From Marinobacterium weihaiense (GTDB lineage: Bacteria > Pseudomonadota > Gammaproteobacteria > Pseudomonadales > Balneatricaceae): a DNA stretch of 64,000 nt. Under the pieces are notes generated by a model. It was not told the DNA's origin. It ran no database searches and was given only the letters and a program-made list of their open reading frames with translations. A program made the position numbers and the translations under genes. The stretch spans positions 1 through 64,000 of the forward strand of contig NZ_JAHQZT010000008.1 in NCBI RefSeq assembly GCF_019061305.1, read 5' to 3'. Shown here piece after piece: positions 17,278 through 26,530 of this stretch; within the stretch, counting starts at the first letter, position 1; the number at the start of each line of letters is the position of its first letter.

Positions 17278-19293
17278 ATGAGCAGACTCAACCCCCGTCA
17301 GCGCGAAGCGGTGCACTACATCGGCGGCCCCCTGCTGGTGCTGGCCGGTGCCGGCTCCGGCAAGACCAGCGTAATCACGCAGAAAATTGCCTGGATGGTT
17401 CGCGAGGCGGGCCTGGAAGCACGGCACATCGCGGCGGTCACCTTTACCAACAAGGCCGCACGCGAAATGAAGGAGCGTGTCAGCCAGCTGTTGCAGGGTA
17501 AGGAAGGGCGCGGACTGACGGTCTCCACCTTCCATACCTTGGGGCTTAACATCATCCGCCGCGAGCGCAAGTACCTGGGGCTGAAGTCGGGCTTTTCGCT
17601 GTTCGACGATCAGGACACCAAGGCCCTGTTGCGCGACCTGATGCTGCAGAACGACGAGGATACCGACCAGCTCAACGACATTCAGCACCGGATCTCCAAC
17701 TGGAAGAACGACATGTTGACCCCGGACCAGGCGCTGGCCGAAGCCGAGCTGCCGCAGGACATCCTGGCAGCGCGCGCCTACGAGGCCTACAACCGCCATC
17801 TGCGAGCCTACAATGCGGTCGATTTCGATGACCTGATCCTGTTGCCGGTGCAGCTGCTCACCGATCATGCCGAGGTGCTGGAGCGCTGGCAGCGCCGGAT
17901 CCGCTATCTGCTGGTGGATGAATACCAGGACACCAACCTGTCCCAGTACAAGCTGGTACGCCTGCTGGTGGGGCATCGCAGCGGCCTGACCGTGGTGGGC
18001 GATGACGACCAGTCGATCTACGCCTGGCGCGGCGCCCGGCCGGAGAACCTGGCCCAGCTGCAGGTCGATTTCCCCAGTCTGAAAGTGGTCAAGCTGGAGC
18101 AGAACTACCGCTCCACCAGCCGCATCCTCAAGGCGGCCAACACCCTGATCGCCAACAACCCGCATGTGTTCGAAAAAAAGCTGTGGAGCGAAATGGGCTA
18201 TGGCGACCCGCTACGGGTGATTCACGCGCGCAATGACGATGCCGAGGCGGAGCGGGTGGCGACTGAAATCCTCGATCGTCACCTGCGCGAGCGCATCGCC
18301 TTCCGGGATTTCGCCATCCTGTATCGTGGCAACCATCAGTCGCGGTTGATCGAGATGAAGCTGCAGAGCTACCAGATCCCCTACAAGCTCAGCGGTGGTA
18401 CCTCCTTCTTTGCCCGCGCCGAGATCAAGGACCTGATGAGCTACCTCAAGGTGCTGATCAACCGCGATGACGACAACGCTTTTCTGCGCATCATCAATCT
18501 GCCGCGCCGGGAGATCGGCCCCAGCACCCTGCACGCGCTGGGGGAGTATGCTTCGGGACGCGAGGTCAGCCTGTTTCAGGCCTGTGGCGAACTGGGGCTG
18601 GAACAGGCACTGTCCGCCCAGGCGGTGGAGCGCCTGCGCCGTTTCTGCCACCTGATCGACCGTCTGTACGAGCGCTGCCGCGATGACGACCCCATCGCCG
18701 CCATTCACGAGCTGATCGAGGAAATCGATTACGCCGGCTGGATTCGCCAGAACGCCTCCAGCGAGGTGGTGGCCGAAAAACGGATGCAGAACGTCTACTT
18801 CCTGCTCGAATCGTTGCACTCCACGCTGGAACGGTTGCAGGAAGACGACGAAGGCGCAGGCATCGAGGATGCCATCGCACGCCTGGTGCTGCTCGACATG
18901 CTTGATCGCCAGAATGAGGAAGACGACTCCGACCGGGTACAGCTGATGACCCTGCATGCTTCCAAGGGGCTGGAGTTTCCCCATGTGTTCCTGCTGGGCA
19001 TGGAAGAGGAGCTGCTGCCGCACCGCAACAGCATCGAGATGGATACCATCGAGGAGGAGCGCCGTCTGGCCTATGTGGGCATCACCCGGGCTCAGAAAAC
19101 CCTGACCATGACGCTGGCCAAGCAGCGGCGCCAGTTCGGCGAATGGATGGAGTGCATGCCCAGCCGGTTTCTGGATGAACTGCCGGCGGAGGATATCGAA
19201 CACGAGGGCCGGGGCGATGCCCGGCCGGAACAGAACCGGGCCCGTGGACGGGCCACGCTGAACAGCCTCAAGGGGATGTTTGACGATCTCTGA
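17278..19293 (+). CDS. rep: ATP-dependent DNA helicase Rep
   Basis: A 671-residue superfamily 1A 3'-5' helicase that helps replisomes past obstacles. Motifs in order: Q-motif LNPRQREAV, I GAGSGKTSV, Ia TFTNKAAREM, II LLVDEYQDTN, III GDDDQSIYAWRGA, IV KLEQNYRST, V LMTLHASKGLEFPHVFL and VI RRLAYVGITRAQ. The length and the MSRLNPRQREAVHYI start favour Rep over UvrD. Its last 26 bp overlap a convergent kinase gene. The 262-bp upstream region contains no convincing -35/-10 pair. Confidence 0.95.
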   Translation: MSRLNPRQREAVHYIGGPLLVLAGAGSGKTSVITQKIAWMVREAGLEARHIAAVTFTNKAAREMKERVSQLLQGKEGRGLTVSTFHTLGLNIIRRERKYLGLKSGFSLFDDQDTKALLRDLMLQNDEDTDQLNDIQHRISNWKNDMLTPDQALAEAELPQDILAARAYEAYNRHLRAYNAVDFDDLILLPVQLLTDHAEVLERWQRRIRYLLVDEYQDTNLSQYKLVRLLVGHRSGLTVVGDDDQSIYAWRGARPENLAQLQVDFPSLKVVKLEQNYRSTSRILKAANTLIANNPHVFEKKLWSEMGYGDPLRVIHARNDDAEAERVATEILDRHLRERIAFRDFAILYRGNHQSRLIEMKLQSYQIPYKLSGGTSFFARAEIKDLMSYLKVLINRDDDNAFLRIINLPRREIGPSTLHALGEYASGREVSLFQACGELGLEQALSAQAVERLRRFCHLIDRLYERCRDDDPIAAIHELIEEIDYAGWIRQNASSEVVAEKRMQNVYFLLESLHSTLERLQEDDEGAGIEDAIARLVLLDMLDRQNEEDDSDRVQLMTLHASKGLEFPHVFLLGMEEELLPHRNSIEMDTIEEERRLAYVGITRAQKTLTMTLAKQRRQFGEWMECMPSRFLDELPAEDIEHEGRGDARPEQNRARGRATLNSLKGMFDDL

Positions 19294-21220
19294 GGTCGAT
19301 GGGCAGGGTCAGGGTGAAGCGGGTTCCCTGGCCCGGCAGGCTGTACAGCTGGATATGGCCCTGGAGTACCTGCGTTACCCATTGGTGGACCAGGTGCAGT
19401 CCCAGCCCGGTGTGCCCGCGCCCGCGCCCGCTGGTTACGAAGGGGTCGAACAGGGTCGGCTGCAAGGCGGGCTCGATGCCGTTGCCGTCATCGCGCACAT
19501 GCAGGATTAGCTGCTCCGGCGCATCCGCTGGGTGTGCACCTGTCTGTGACGTATCCGCTGGGGGCGCATATTCCCCCTGCACCTGGATATGCCCGGGCGT
19601 GCCGTGCGTGAAGGCATGATTCAGCGCGTTTTCCACCAGATTCTGCAACACCTGTGACAGGATGCCCGGATGGCTGAACAGAGTGCAGGCCGGGACCTCC
19701 AGGCTCAATTGCACCGACTGTGCCGCCAGGCGCGGCTGCAGGCTGAGCTGCAGATCCTGCAGACATTCCTGCAGTTCGAAGCGCACCGGCGCATCCAGAC
19801 TGCGGTCCTGAGCCAGACGCTTGAAGCGGCGGATCAGGTCACCGGCCTTGCCCAGGTGACGGCGGATCAGTGCCAGTCCGGAGGCGGTGCGGGTCATGTA
19901 ATCCGTCAGCTCGGTTCGGGTCAGGCCCGTGCCGTCCACGGCGCTCTGCAGGCGTTGCAGGTCGGTTTCCAGCGTACTCAGGGTCATCAGGGCACCGCCG
20001 GTCGGCGTGTTGAGCTCGTGGGCCACCCCGGCCACGGTCATGCCCAGTGAGGACAGCTTGCGCGTTTCCACCAGTTCGTCCTGCAGCAGCTGCTGGTGTT
20101 GCAGCGCCTGCTGCAATTCGGTGTTGGTGTGTTTCAGGGAGGTCTGTTCCTGCTCGAGCTGAACCAGCAGGTGACGGCGCTGGGTTTCACTGTGGGCCAC
20201 GCGGTACAACAGAGCGCCCCCCAGCAGCAGGGCCAGCAGGCTGATCAGGCCGATCGGCAGCAGCAGACTCTGGCGCAGTGCGGGGAGCATGTCCGGCGGT
20301 GTCGACATCAGCAGAAACCAGTGGGTTGCAGGGGTATCGGCATCGCTGCCGACCGAGTAGCCCGGCTCGATGCGGGCATAGCTCCACAGCCGGTCGTGCC
20401 GTTCGATGGCGCGTGCACTGGACGCATTCTGCATCTGTTGCCAGAGCTGTGGATAGCGGGCCTGTAGCGTCTGTTCGGGCTGTTGCAGCGCAAAGCCCCA
20501 CTCTTGGGCTGGGTCGGCGTGCAGTAGCCAGTAGCCATCGGCGTTGATCATGGCTGGGCGGGTCACGGCATCCTGCTGCTGGCGCAGTTGCCGGAAAAAC
20601 GGCTGCAGGTTGAAGTTGAGGACCAGCAATCCCGGGTGTAGATCATCCGCCAGCCCGGTCTTGACCAGCGTGCGCAGGGTCGGCTCCAGCGGCCGCACGA
20701 CCTGGCCCTGCTCGATGTTCAGGTCCAGTGGCGAATAGTAGATATGATCGGCGGCCAGCGCCCGGGCGGCCTGCACATAATAGCGCTGGCTCTTGTCCTG
20801 CAACCGGGCCTGTGGCACCGGGCGTGGGCGGCCGTCTATCACGTTGACGCGGACCTGTTCATGGCCGTGCGCGTCCAGCCAGCACAGCTGTGAAATCAGG
20901 GTCGACGACTGGCTGAAGCGGGCCAGGTGACGTGCCAGCTGGGCGCGTTGGGGCGGTGTGTGCGGCTGCAGGCTGCTGTCGACGGCATGACTGCGCTTGA
21001 GCAGCAGGGTGAGCTGGCCAATGTGACCCAGTTCCTGGCCCAGCTGGTAGCCAAGCTGGTCCAGCAGGCGGTCATGGTGGGTGATGACGGGATCCAGTCG
21101 CAGGCGGTAGAGCTCGGTATAGGTCACCCAGGCACTGGCGGTGATAGTGAGCAGCAGTGGCAGCATCAGTATCAGCCAGAGTTTCAGGGTGTGTCGTCGG
21201 CATCGTCGTGGCTCCGTCAT
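19268..21220 (-). CDS. Sensor histidine kinase with large periplasmic domain
   Basis: A 650-residue membrane kinase. Span 1 is near residues 12-30 (LWLILMLPLLLTITAS). A periplasmic sensor of about 290 residues, probably dCache-like, follows. Span 2 is near 318-340, then a coiled coil and a HisKA/HATPase core with His401 in VAGVAHELNTPTGGAL, N-box NLVENALNHAFT, VRDDGNGIEP and GHTGLGLHLV. The start MTEPRRC directly precedes span 1. It lies 41 bp after the REC-DUF3369-EAL gene on the same strand, its likely output partner. Signal unknown. Confidence 0.88.
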   Translation of the reverse strand: MTEPRRCRRHTLKLWLILMLPLLLTITASAWVTYTELYRLRLDPVITHHDRLLDQLGYQLGQELGHIGQLTLLLKRSHAVDSSLQPHTPPQRAQLARHLARFSQSSTLISQLCWLDAHGHEQVRVNVIDGRPRPVPQARLQDKSQRYYVQAARALAADHIYYSPLDLNIEQGQVVRPLEPTLRTLVKTGLADDLHPGLLVLNFNLQPFFRQLRQQQDAVTRPAMINADGYWLLHADPAQEWGFALQQPEQTLQARYPQLWQQMQNASSARAIERHDRLWSYARIEPGYSVGSDADTPATHWFLLMSTPPDMLPALRQSLLLPIGLISLLALLLGGALLYRVAHSETQRRHLLVQLEQEQTSLKHTNTELQQALQHQQLLQDELVETRKLSSLGMTVAGVAHELNTPTGGALMTLSTLETDLQRLQSAVDGTGLTRTELTDYMTRTASGLALIRRHLGKAGDLIRRFKRLAQDRSLDAPVRFELQECLQDLQLSLQPRLAAQSVQLSLEVPACTLFSHPGILSQVLQNLVENALNHAFTHGTPGHIQVQGEYAPPADTSQTGAHPADAPEQLILHVRDDGNGIEPALQPTLFDPFVTSGRGRGHTGLGLHLVHQWVTQVLQGHIQLYSLPGQGTRFTLTLPIDLRDRQTSP

Positions 21221-21261
21221 GATGGCGCCCTGTTTGGGGATATCACTTGTGGTACACGGGG

Positions 21262-23463
21262 TCAGGCATGTGCCTGAGCCCATGCCAGTGCCTGCTCGGG
21301 CGGCAGCGGACGGGAAAACAGGTAACCCTGTGCATACCGGCAGCCTTTTTCAATCAGCAGCTGGCGCTGCTGCTCGGTTTCCACCCCCTCGGCGATCACC
21401 TGGAAGCCGAAACGGTCACCCAGGCGCAAAATCATGTCGACGATATGGTTGGCATCGTCGGATTCACCCAGGCGCGAAATGAAGGTGCGATCGATTTTGA
21501 GGACCGACGCCGCCAGGTCGGTGATGTGGGCCAGGGAGGAATAGCCGGTGCCGAAATCGTCGATGCTGACCCCCATGCCGAGTGCGATCAGGGTGCGCAA
21601 CTGGTGCGCGATGCTGCGGTATTCGACCATGGCCTGGGACTCGGTGACCTCCAGCTCCAGCAGTTCGAGCGGCAGCCCTGATTGGCGGATAACCGCCAGC
21701 ATCTCATCGAAGTAGCCCGGCTGCAGCAGGTCGATGGAAGACGTATTGAACGATATCGGCAGGGCGACTCCCTGCTGCAGGAAATCGCGACAGACACTCA
21801 GTGTCTGTTGCAGCACGTTCATGTCCAGCTTGCTGATCAGCCCGGCCGTTTCCGCCACGGGAATGAACGTGTCCGGCGTGATAACACGCCCGTCCGGGTG
21901 CTGCCAGCGCACCAGCGCCTCGAAACCGACCGCCTGGCCCGATACCAGCTCGACCTTGGGTTGCAGCACGATCTGCAGGGCCTGGCTTTGCAGGGCCTGA
22001 CGCAGTTCGTTGAGCAGGCCGTAGCGGTTGCGCATCTGCTGCTCCTGGGTATGGTCATACTCGGCCGCCGGCTGGCCGTTGCGTTTGGCGGCCACGACGG
22101 TCAGTTCGGCCAGCCGCAATATCTGTTCCGGCTCTTGGTGCGCGCAGCGGCTGAGCGGCAGCAGCGCGGCCACCGACGAAATCTGGTGTTCACCGCCATC
22201 AATGATAACCGGCTCGGCCAGCATCGGTAGCATGTCCTGCAGTGATGGAGCCGTATCCGCCGGCATCAGCACGGCAAAGGAGCGTCGATCAGTGCGTGCC
22301 AGCAGCAGCTGGTCCGGCAGGCGTGACCGCAGACGGTCGCGCACGCTTTGCAGGACGCGGTCGCAGAAGGGCTCGCCGAAATAGAGTGCGGTTTCATTCA
22401 GCTCATCCAGCTGGATGACCCAGAGCACATGATGCTGGCGCTCGGCCGTGCGCAGGGCGCGCAGGCTGCGTTTCAGGCTGTTGCGGTTGGGGATGTCGAG
22501 CAGCTGGTCATGGTAGGCCAGTTGCGACATGCGGCTGTACAGGGACAGGTTGGCAAAGCCGCTGCTGACATTTTCACAGAACACGTTCAGCAGATTGATC
22601 TCGGCCGGGGTGGGCTGGCGGTCGGTTTTTACCAGTGTCAGGTAGGTCGAGGCCTGCTCGTCTGCCGTGAAGCAGAGCACGCTGTAGCGCTCGCCATACA
22701 GGTGCCCACGCTGGGCAACGGCCTGGACCAGCAGGGGCCGGAACAAGTCCAGTTCGGGCACGGCCAGGGTCTGGTTTTGCAGGCGCTCGAAGCAGCCGCT
22801 GGCGGCAAGGATACGGGACTCGCTTAACGGCTGCGCCGGGCTGTTGAGCACGCACAGAATACCGCCTTGCTCGACACGTAACAGGCCGGACAGGGTTTCC
22901 AGTACACCTTGGGTGTAGCTGACCAGATCGCGGCGCTTGCTGAGTGCCTGGGATGCTTCGACGATCAGCTGCAGCCCCTGGCGGGCCTGTTCCAGCTGGC
23001 TGGTACGTTCCCAGGTGCGCAGGTTGCCGGTAATCACCGAGGTCAGGTGTTCATGGGTCAGGTCGGATTTGCACCAGTAGTCGTCGATATCGAACTGGCG
23101 CAGAATTTCGGGCTGGGGGGCCATGCCCGGCTGGCCCGTCAGCAGCACGATGCGGACCTGATTGTTGCAGATGACATCGCGGATGGTTCGCACCAGCCGC
23201 AGACCGGCGTCATCCTCTTCCATCACCACATCCAGCAGGATGATGCCGATGTCATGATGCTCGGGCAGCATGCGGGCGGCCTCGACAGCCGAGCGCGCAC
23301 AGAGCACCTCGATGGGGCGGTCATCTACCCGGATCCGATTCAATGCGTGAATCAGCGATGCCTGGTAGGTTGGGTCATCTTCGACACTCAGCACCTTCCA
23401 TGGTGACCGCGTCGTGATAGGGGCCTCGGGTGGCCTGAATTCGAACAATTCATCTGCCAGCAT
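21262..23463 (-). CDS. Response regulator with REC-DUF3369-degenerate GGDEF-EAL architecture
   Basis: A 733-residue c-di-GMP enzyme. The receiver at residues ~20-145 has SVEDD, Asp78 in LLDVVMEEDDAG and Lys in YWCKSD. A DUF3369/GAF-like region runs to about 300. The GGDEF-like domain has RTDRRSF in place of GGDEF, so it is probably not a cyclase. The EAL domain keeps FEALVRWQHP, SFNTSS, LEVTESQ, DDFGTGYSSLA, LKIDRTF, AEGVET and QGYLFSRP. The start MLADELFEF has an AGGA site. Phosphorelay from the downstream kinase to phosphodiesterase output is inferred. Confidence 0.88.
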   Translation of the reverse strand: MLADELFEFRPPEAPITTRSPWKVLSVEDDPTYQASLIHALNRIRVDDRPIEVLCARSAVEAARMLPEHHDIGIILLDVVMEEDDAGLRLVRTIRDVICNNQVRIVLLTGQPGMAPQPEILRQFDIDDYWCKSDLTHEHLTSVITGNLRTWERTSQLEQARQGLQLIVEASQALSKRRDLVSYTQGVLETLSGLLRVEQGGILCVLNSPAQPLSESRILAASGCFERLQNQTLAVPELDLFRPLLVQAVAQRGHLYGERYSVLCFTADEQASTYLTLVKTDRQPTPAEINLLNVFCENVSSGFANLSLYSRMSQLAYHDQLLDIPNRNSLKRSLRALRTAERQHHVLWVIQLDELNETALYFGEPFCDRVLQSVRDRLRSRLPDQLLLARTDRRSFAVLMPADTAPSLQDMLPMLAEPVIIDGGEHQISSVAALLPLSRCAHQEPEQILRLAELTVVAAKRNGQPAAEYDHTQEQQMRNRYGLLNELRQALQSQALQIVLQPKVELVSGQAVGFEALVRWQHPDGRVITPDTFIPVAETAGLISKLDMNVLQQTLSVCRDFLQQGVALPISFNTSSIDLLQPGYFDEMLAVIRQSGLPLELLELEVTESQAMVEYRSIAHQLRTLIALGMGVSIDDFGTGYSSLAHITDLAASVLKIDRTFISRLGESDDANHIVDMILRLGDRFGFQVIAEGVETEQQRQLLIEKGCRYAQGYLFSRPLPPEQALAWAQAHA

Positions 23464-23575
23464 GCACTCAGTCCTTCCTTCCTGATGTCCCCGGCGCGCG
23501 TGCTTGTCAGGCACACCGGGTATCCTCAGCTTGGCGCATGCTGGTTATTTTGTAAACGGGTTCTGCAGATACCGG

Positions 23576-24955
23576 TTAACCGTATACGCGGGCCGGCAGC
23601 CAGGTGGCCAGGCCAGTCTGCCAGGCCAGCAGTGCCAGCATGGCCAGCTGGATCAGAATGAAAGGGACCACGCCCTTGTAAATCTGACCGGTGGACACAT
23701 GAGGCGGTGCCACGCCGCGCAGATAAAACAGGGCAAAGCCGAATGGCGGGGTCAGAAAGGAGGTCTGCAGATTCAGCGCCAGCATCACGCCCAGCCAGAT
23801 CGGATCCAGTCCCATGGCGAGCAGAATCGGTGCCACGATCGGTACCACCACAAAGGTGATCTCGATGAAGTCGAGGAAGAAGCCGAGCAAGAACACGATC
23901 AGCATCACGATTGCCATGGCGCCAACCACACCGCCGGGCAGGTCGTTCAGGAAGTCGCGTACCAGGTCGTCACCGCCGTAGCCGCGGAACACCAGCGAAA
24001 AGATTGAGGCACCGACCAAAATGATGAACACCATGGCGCTGACCTGGGTGGTGGAGCGCATCACCTCGTTCAGCGTTTGCAGATTCAGGGCACGGCGCAT
24101 CAGCGCCAGGCCGATGGCGCCGACGGCGCCGACCGAGGCCGCCTCGGTCGGGGTGGCAAAACCGCCCAGGATGGACCCCAGCACCAGGCCGATCAGCAGC
24201 ACCGGCGGTAGCAGCGCTTTCAATGCACGCAGCCAGAGGTTGGTAATTTGGTTCAGTTCGGCTTCGGGGATGGCCGGCACGGCTGCGGGGCGGGTGATGG
24301 CAACAAACACCATATAGCCAATATAGGCCGCCACCAGCAGCAGGCCGGGAATCAGCGCGCCAAGAAAGAGGTCGCCCACGGTCACCGTTTCCGGTGAGAA
24401 GATACCCTGGTCGATTTGGGCCTGCTGATAGGCCGAGGAGATGACATCGCCCAGCAGCACCAGCACGATCGACGGCGGTATGATCTGGCCCAGGGTGCCC
24501 GAGGCACAGATGGTGCCGGTGGCCACGGCCGGGTCGTAGCCGCGCTTGAGCATGGTGGGCAGCGACAGCAGGCCCATGGTCACTACCGTGGCGCCGACGA
24601 TGCCGGTACTGGCCGCCAGCAACATGCCGACCAGGGTGACCGAGATGCCCAGGCCGCCGCGCAGGGTACCGAACAGGGCCGCCATGGTGTCGAGCAGTTC
24701 CTCGGCAACACGCGACTTTTCCAGCATCACGCCCATGAACACAAACAGGGGCACTGCGATCAGGACTTCGTTGTTCATGACGCCGAAGATGCGGTTGGGA
24801 ATGGCTTCCAGAAACACGCTGTCGAAGTGGCCGGTGAGAGTACCGATGGCGGCGAACAACAGGCCGGTGCCGGCCAGTGAAAAGGCGACGGAATAGCCCA
24901 TCAGCAGAATAATGATGGCGCCGGCAAACAGCAGCAGGGGCAGCAGTTCAATCAC
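23576..24955 (-). CDS. TRAP transporter large permease (DctM family)
   Basis: A 459-residue membrane protein with about 12 spans, the ion-coupled translocation subunit of a TRAP importer for organic acids or related solutes. Typical segments are LMGYSVAFSLAGTGLLFAAIG, IPLFVFMG-type VPLFVFMGVMLEKS, TGIVGATVVTMGLLSLPTML, ASGTLGQIIPPSIVLVLLGD and a C-terminal TPPFGFALFYLRGVAP. It begins with GTG overlapping the dctQ stop by 4 bp. No periplasmic binding protein gene is adjacent. Confidence 0.9.
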   Translation of the reverse strand: MIELLPLLLFAGAIIILLMGYSVAFSLAGTGLLFAAIGTLTGHFDSVFLEAIPNRIFGVMNNEVLIAVPLFVFMGVMLEKSRVAEELLDTMAALFGTLRGGLGISVTLVGMLLAASTGIVGATVVTMGLLSLPTMLKRGYDPAVATGTICASGTLGQIIPPSIVLVLLGDVISSAYQQAQIDQGIFSPETVTVGDLFLGALIPGLLLVAAYIGYMVFVAITRPAAVPAIPEAELNQITNLWLRALKALLPPVLLIGLVLGSILGGFATPTEAASVGAVGAIGLALMRRALNLQTLNEVMRSTTQVSAMVFIILVGASIFSLVFRGYGGDDLVRDFLNDLPGGVVGAMAIVMLIVFLLGFFLDFIEITFVVVPIVAPILLAMGLDPIWLGVMLALNLQTSFLTPPFGFALFYLRGVAPPHVSTGQIYKGVVPFILIQLAMLALLAWQTGLATWLPARVYG

Positions 24956-25506
24956 AGGGCATGCTCCTCTTCGGCAGACGGCAGATGGCCCTTGCCGGTG
25001 ATGACCAGCAGGTTGCGCAGCAGCTCCGCAATGCCCTGCAGGACCATCATGGCGGGCATGGCCAGCAGGGCGGATTTGAGAATATAGCGATAGGCAATAC
25101 CGCCCGCTTCCTGGGAACCTTCCCGGAGCGTCCAGGAGGTGGCAACGTACTCCCAGGAGACCCAGAACAGGAAGCCGCAGACCGGCAGCAGCAAAAACAG
25201 GGTGCCGAACAGGTTGATCCAGGCCTTGCCCTTCTCGCCCCGCGGACGGTAGAGGATGTCGACGCGGACGTGGCCGTCATGCTTGAGGGTGTAGGCGGCA
25301 CCGAGCAGGAACACGAAACTGTGCATGTAGATGACCGATTCCTGCAGCGCGATGTTGCCCTCTTCAAAGACATAGCGCATGACGACGACCACGAAAGTGG
25401 CCACGACCATCAGCAGGGTCAGCCAGCTGACCAGGCGACCGGTCCATTCGCTGAAGCCGTCCAGCAGCCGAACCAGGGCGGCAACGGGGTGGGGGTGACT
25501 CATCAT
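24952..25506 (-). CDS. TRAP transporter small permease (DctQ family)
   Basis: A 184-residue four-span protein that supports the DctM permease. It has FVVVVMRYVFEEGNIALQES after the first span, LGAAYTLKHDGHVRVDILY, and a third span FLLLPVCGFLFWVSWEYV. These are characteristic of the long-helix DctQ family. Two adjacent ATGs could start it. Upstream is a divergent gene (yjaG), so the substrate-binding DctP must be encoded elsewhere. Confidence 0.88.
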   Translation of the reverse strand: MMSHPHPVAALVRLLDGFSEWTGRLVSWLTLLMVVATFVVVVMRYVFEEGNIALQESVIYMHSFVFLLGAAYTLKHDGHVRVDILYRPRGEKGKAWINLFGTLFLLLPVCGFLFWVSWEYVATSWTLREGSQEAGGIAYRYILKSALLAMPAMMVLQGIAELLRNLLVITGKGHLPSAEEEHAL

Positions 25507-25642
25507 TCTTCTCGTTATCGGATGAACAAATGGGCCTCAGTATATCAGGTAAAACCTTTAGCGCGGCAGCACCCCGACCCCCTACAGCTTGCTGCAGCAA
25601 AGCCGTACAATAGCGGCACAGACACCAAGGTGGAGATCTCCC

Positions 25643-26248
25643 ATGACTGAACTGCTGAATCTCGAGCCCGAGCTGGAAACGTTCGAGCCCTGGCAGCTGA
25701 CCGCATTCTCGGCGGCGCTGACCGAACGCATGTTCCCCAATTTCGCGCTGTTCGCACGTTTGGTCGAGTTTGGCGATGTCGCCAAGATACGCCAGGTGCT
25801 GGATGGCGTTTGGGACAGCCTGACCGGGCGCGCCGGCAAGATGAATTTCGAGGTGCAGCAGGAAGCTGTCGAAGCCAACATGCCCGATCTGGACGAATAC
25901 GACATGTACGGAGCCCTGCCGGCGCTGGACGCTATCGTGGCCCTGAACGCGACCCTCAACTGCATCCTGGAAAAGGACCGCAGTGAAGCGGCCAACATCG
26001 GTCAGCTGTCGCGCGAGTGCGTGGCCACCTTCCTGGAGGTGACCGAAGGCGATGACGAAATGTCCGACGAGGACCTGGTCAAGCTGATCAACACCCATGA
26101 GCTGATGCAGGCCGAGGATGCCTTCCGTGACGAGGTGCTGGAACAGCTGCGGGCGCACAAGCATCCCACGCCCGACTTTGTGGCCTCGCTGCGTGCGTTG
26201 GCGCGCAACGAAGGGGTCAGCAATATCGGCATCAGTGACGACGACTGA
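25643..26248 (+). CDS. yjaG: YjaG family protein (DUF416)
   Basis: A 201-residue soluble acidic protein of the DUF416 family, close in length to E. coli YjaG (196). Visible features are the WQLTAFSAALTERMFPNF start, FARLVEFGD, LPALDAIVALNATLNC and a C-terminal RDEVLEQLRAHK. No catalytic function is known for the family. The ATG is chosen from the family N-terminus. It is divergent from dctQ and followed after 2 bp by a small membrane protein gene. Confidence 0.88.
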   Translation: MTELLNLEPELETFEPWQLTAFSAALTERMFPNFALFARLVEFGDVAKIRQVLDGVWDSLTGRAGKMNFEVQQEAVEANMPDLDEYDMYGALPALDAIVALNATLNCILEKDRSEAANIGQLSRECVATFLEVTEGDDEMSDEDLVKLINTHELMQAEDAFRDEVLEQLRAHKHPTPDFVASLRALARNEGVSNIGISDDD

Positions 26249-26250
26249 CC

Positions 26251-26511
26251 ATGTTGCGACTGGGACTGATATTGCTGGTGGTGCCGGCGCTGCTGCTGAT
26301 GGGCGGCTATTTCTACGACCTGTCACTGGCCGATGCCTGCCTGGATCAGGGCGGTTCCTGGAACTATCAGGCAGCCGAGTGCGATGCCGCCGGTGCGGAT
26401 CATCCGTTCGTGCCGTTCATGGTACGCCATCCGCTGATCGTCAATGGCAGCATGTTGCTGTCGGTGGTCGGGTTGCTGATCTGCATGGCCGGCCTGTATC
26501 GACGCCGCTGA
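26251..26511 (+). CDS. Small membrane protein of unknown function
   Basis: An 86-residue protein not recognised as a named family. Two hydrophobic segments (LGLILLVVPALLLMGGYFY and GSMLLSVVGLLICMAGLY) flank a loop of about 35 residues. The loop has two cysteines in ACLDQGGSWNYQAAECD, a spacing seen in small envelope proteins and suggestive of a disulfide. It starts 2 bp after yjaG and ends 19 bp before a second small gene, so the three are likely cotranscribed. Confidence 0.65.
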   Translation: MLRLGLILLVVPALLLMGGYFYDLSLADACLDQGGSWNYQAAECDAAGADHPFVPFMVRHPLIVNGSMLLSVVGLLICMAGLYRRR

Positions 26512-26530
26512 GGCGCACGGGGAAACACGC

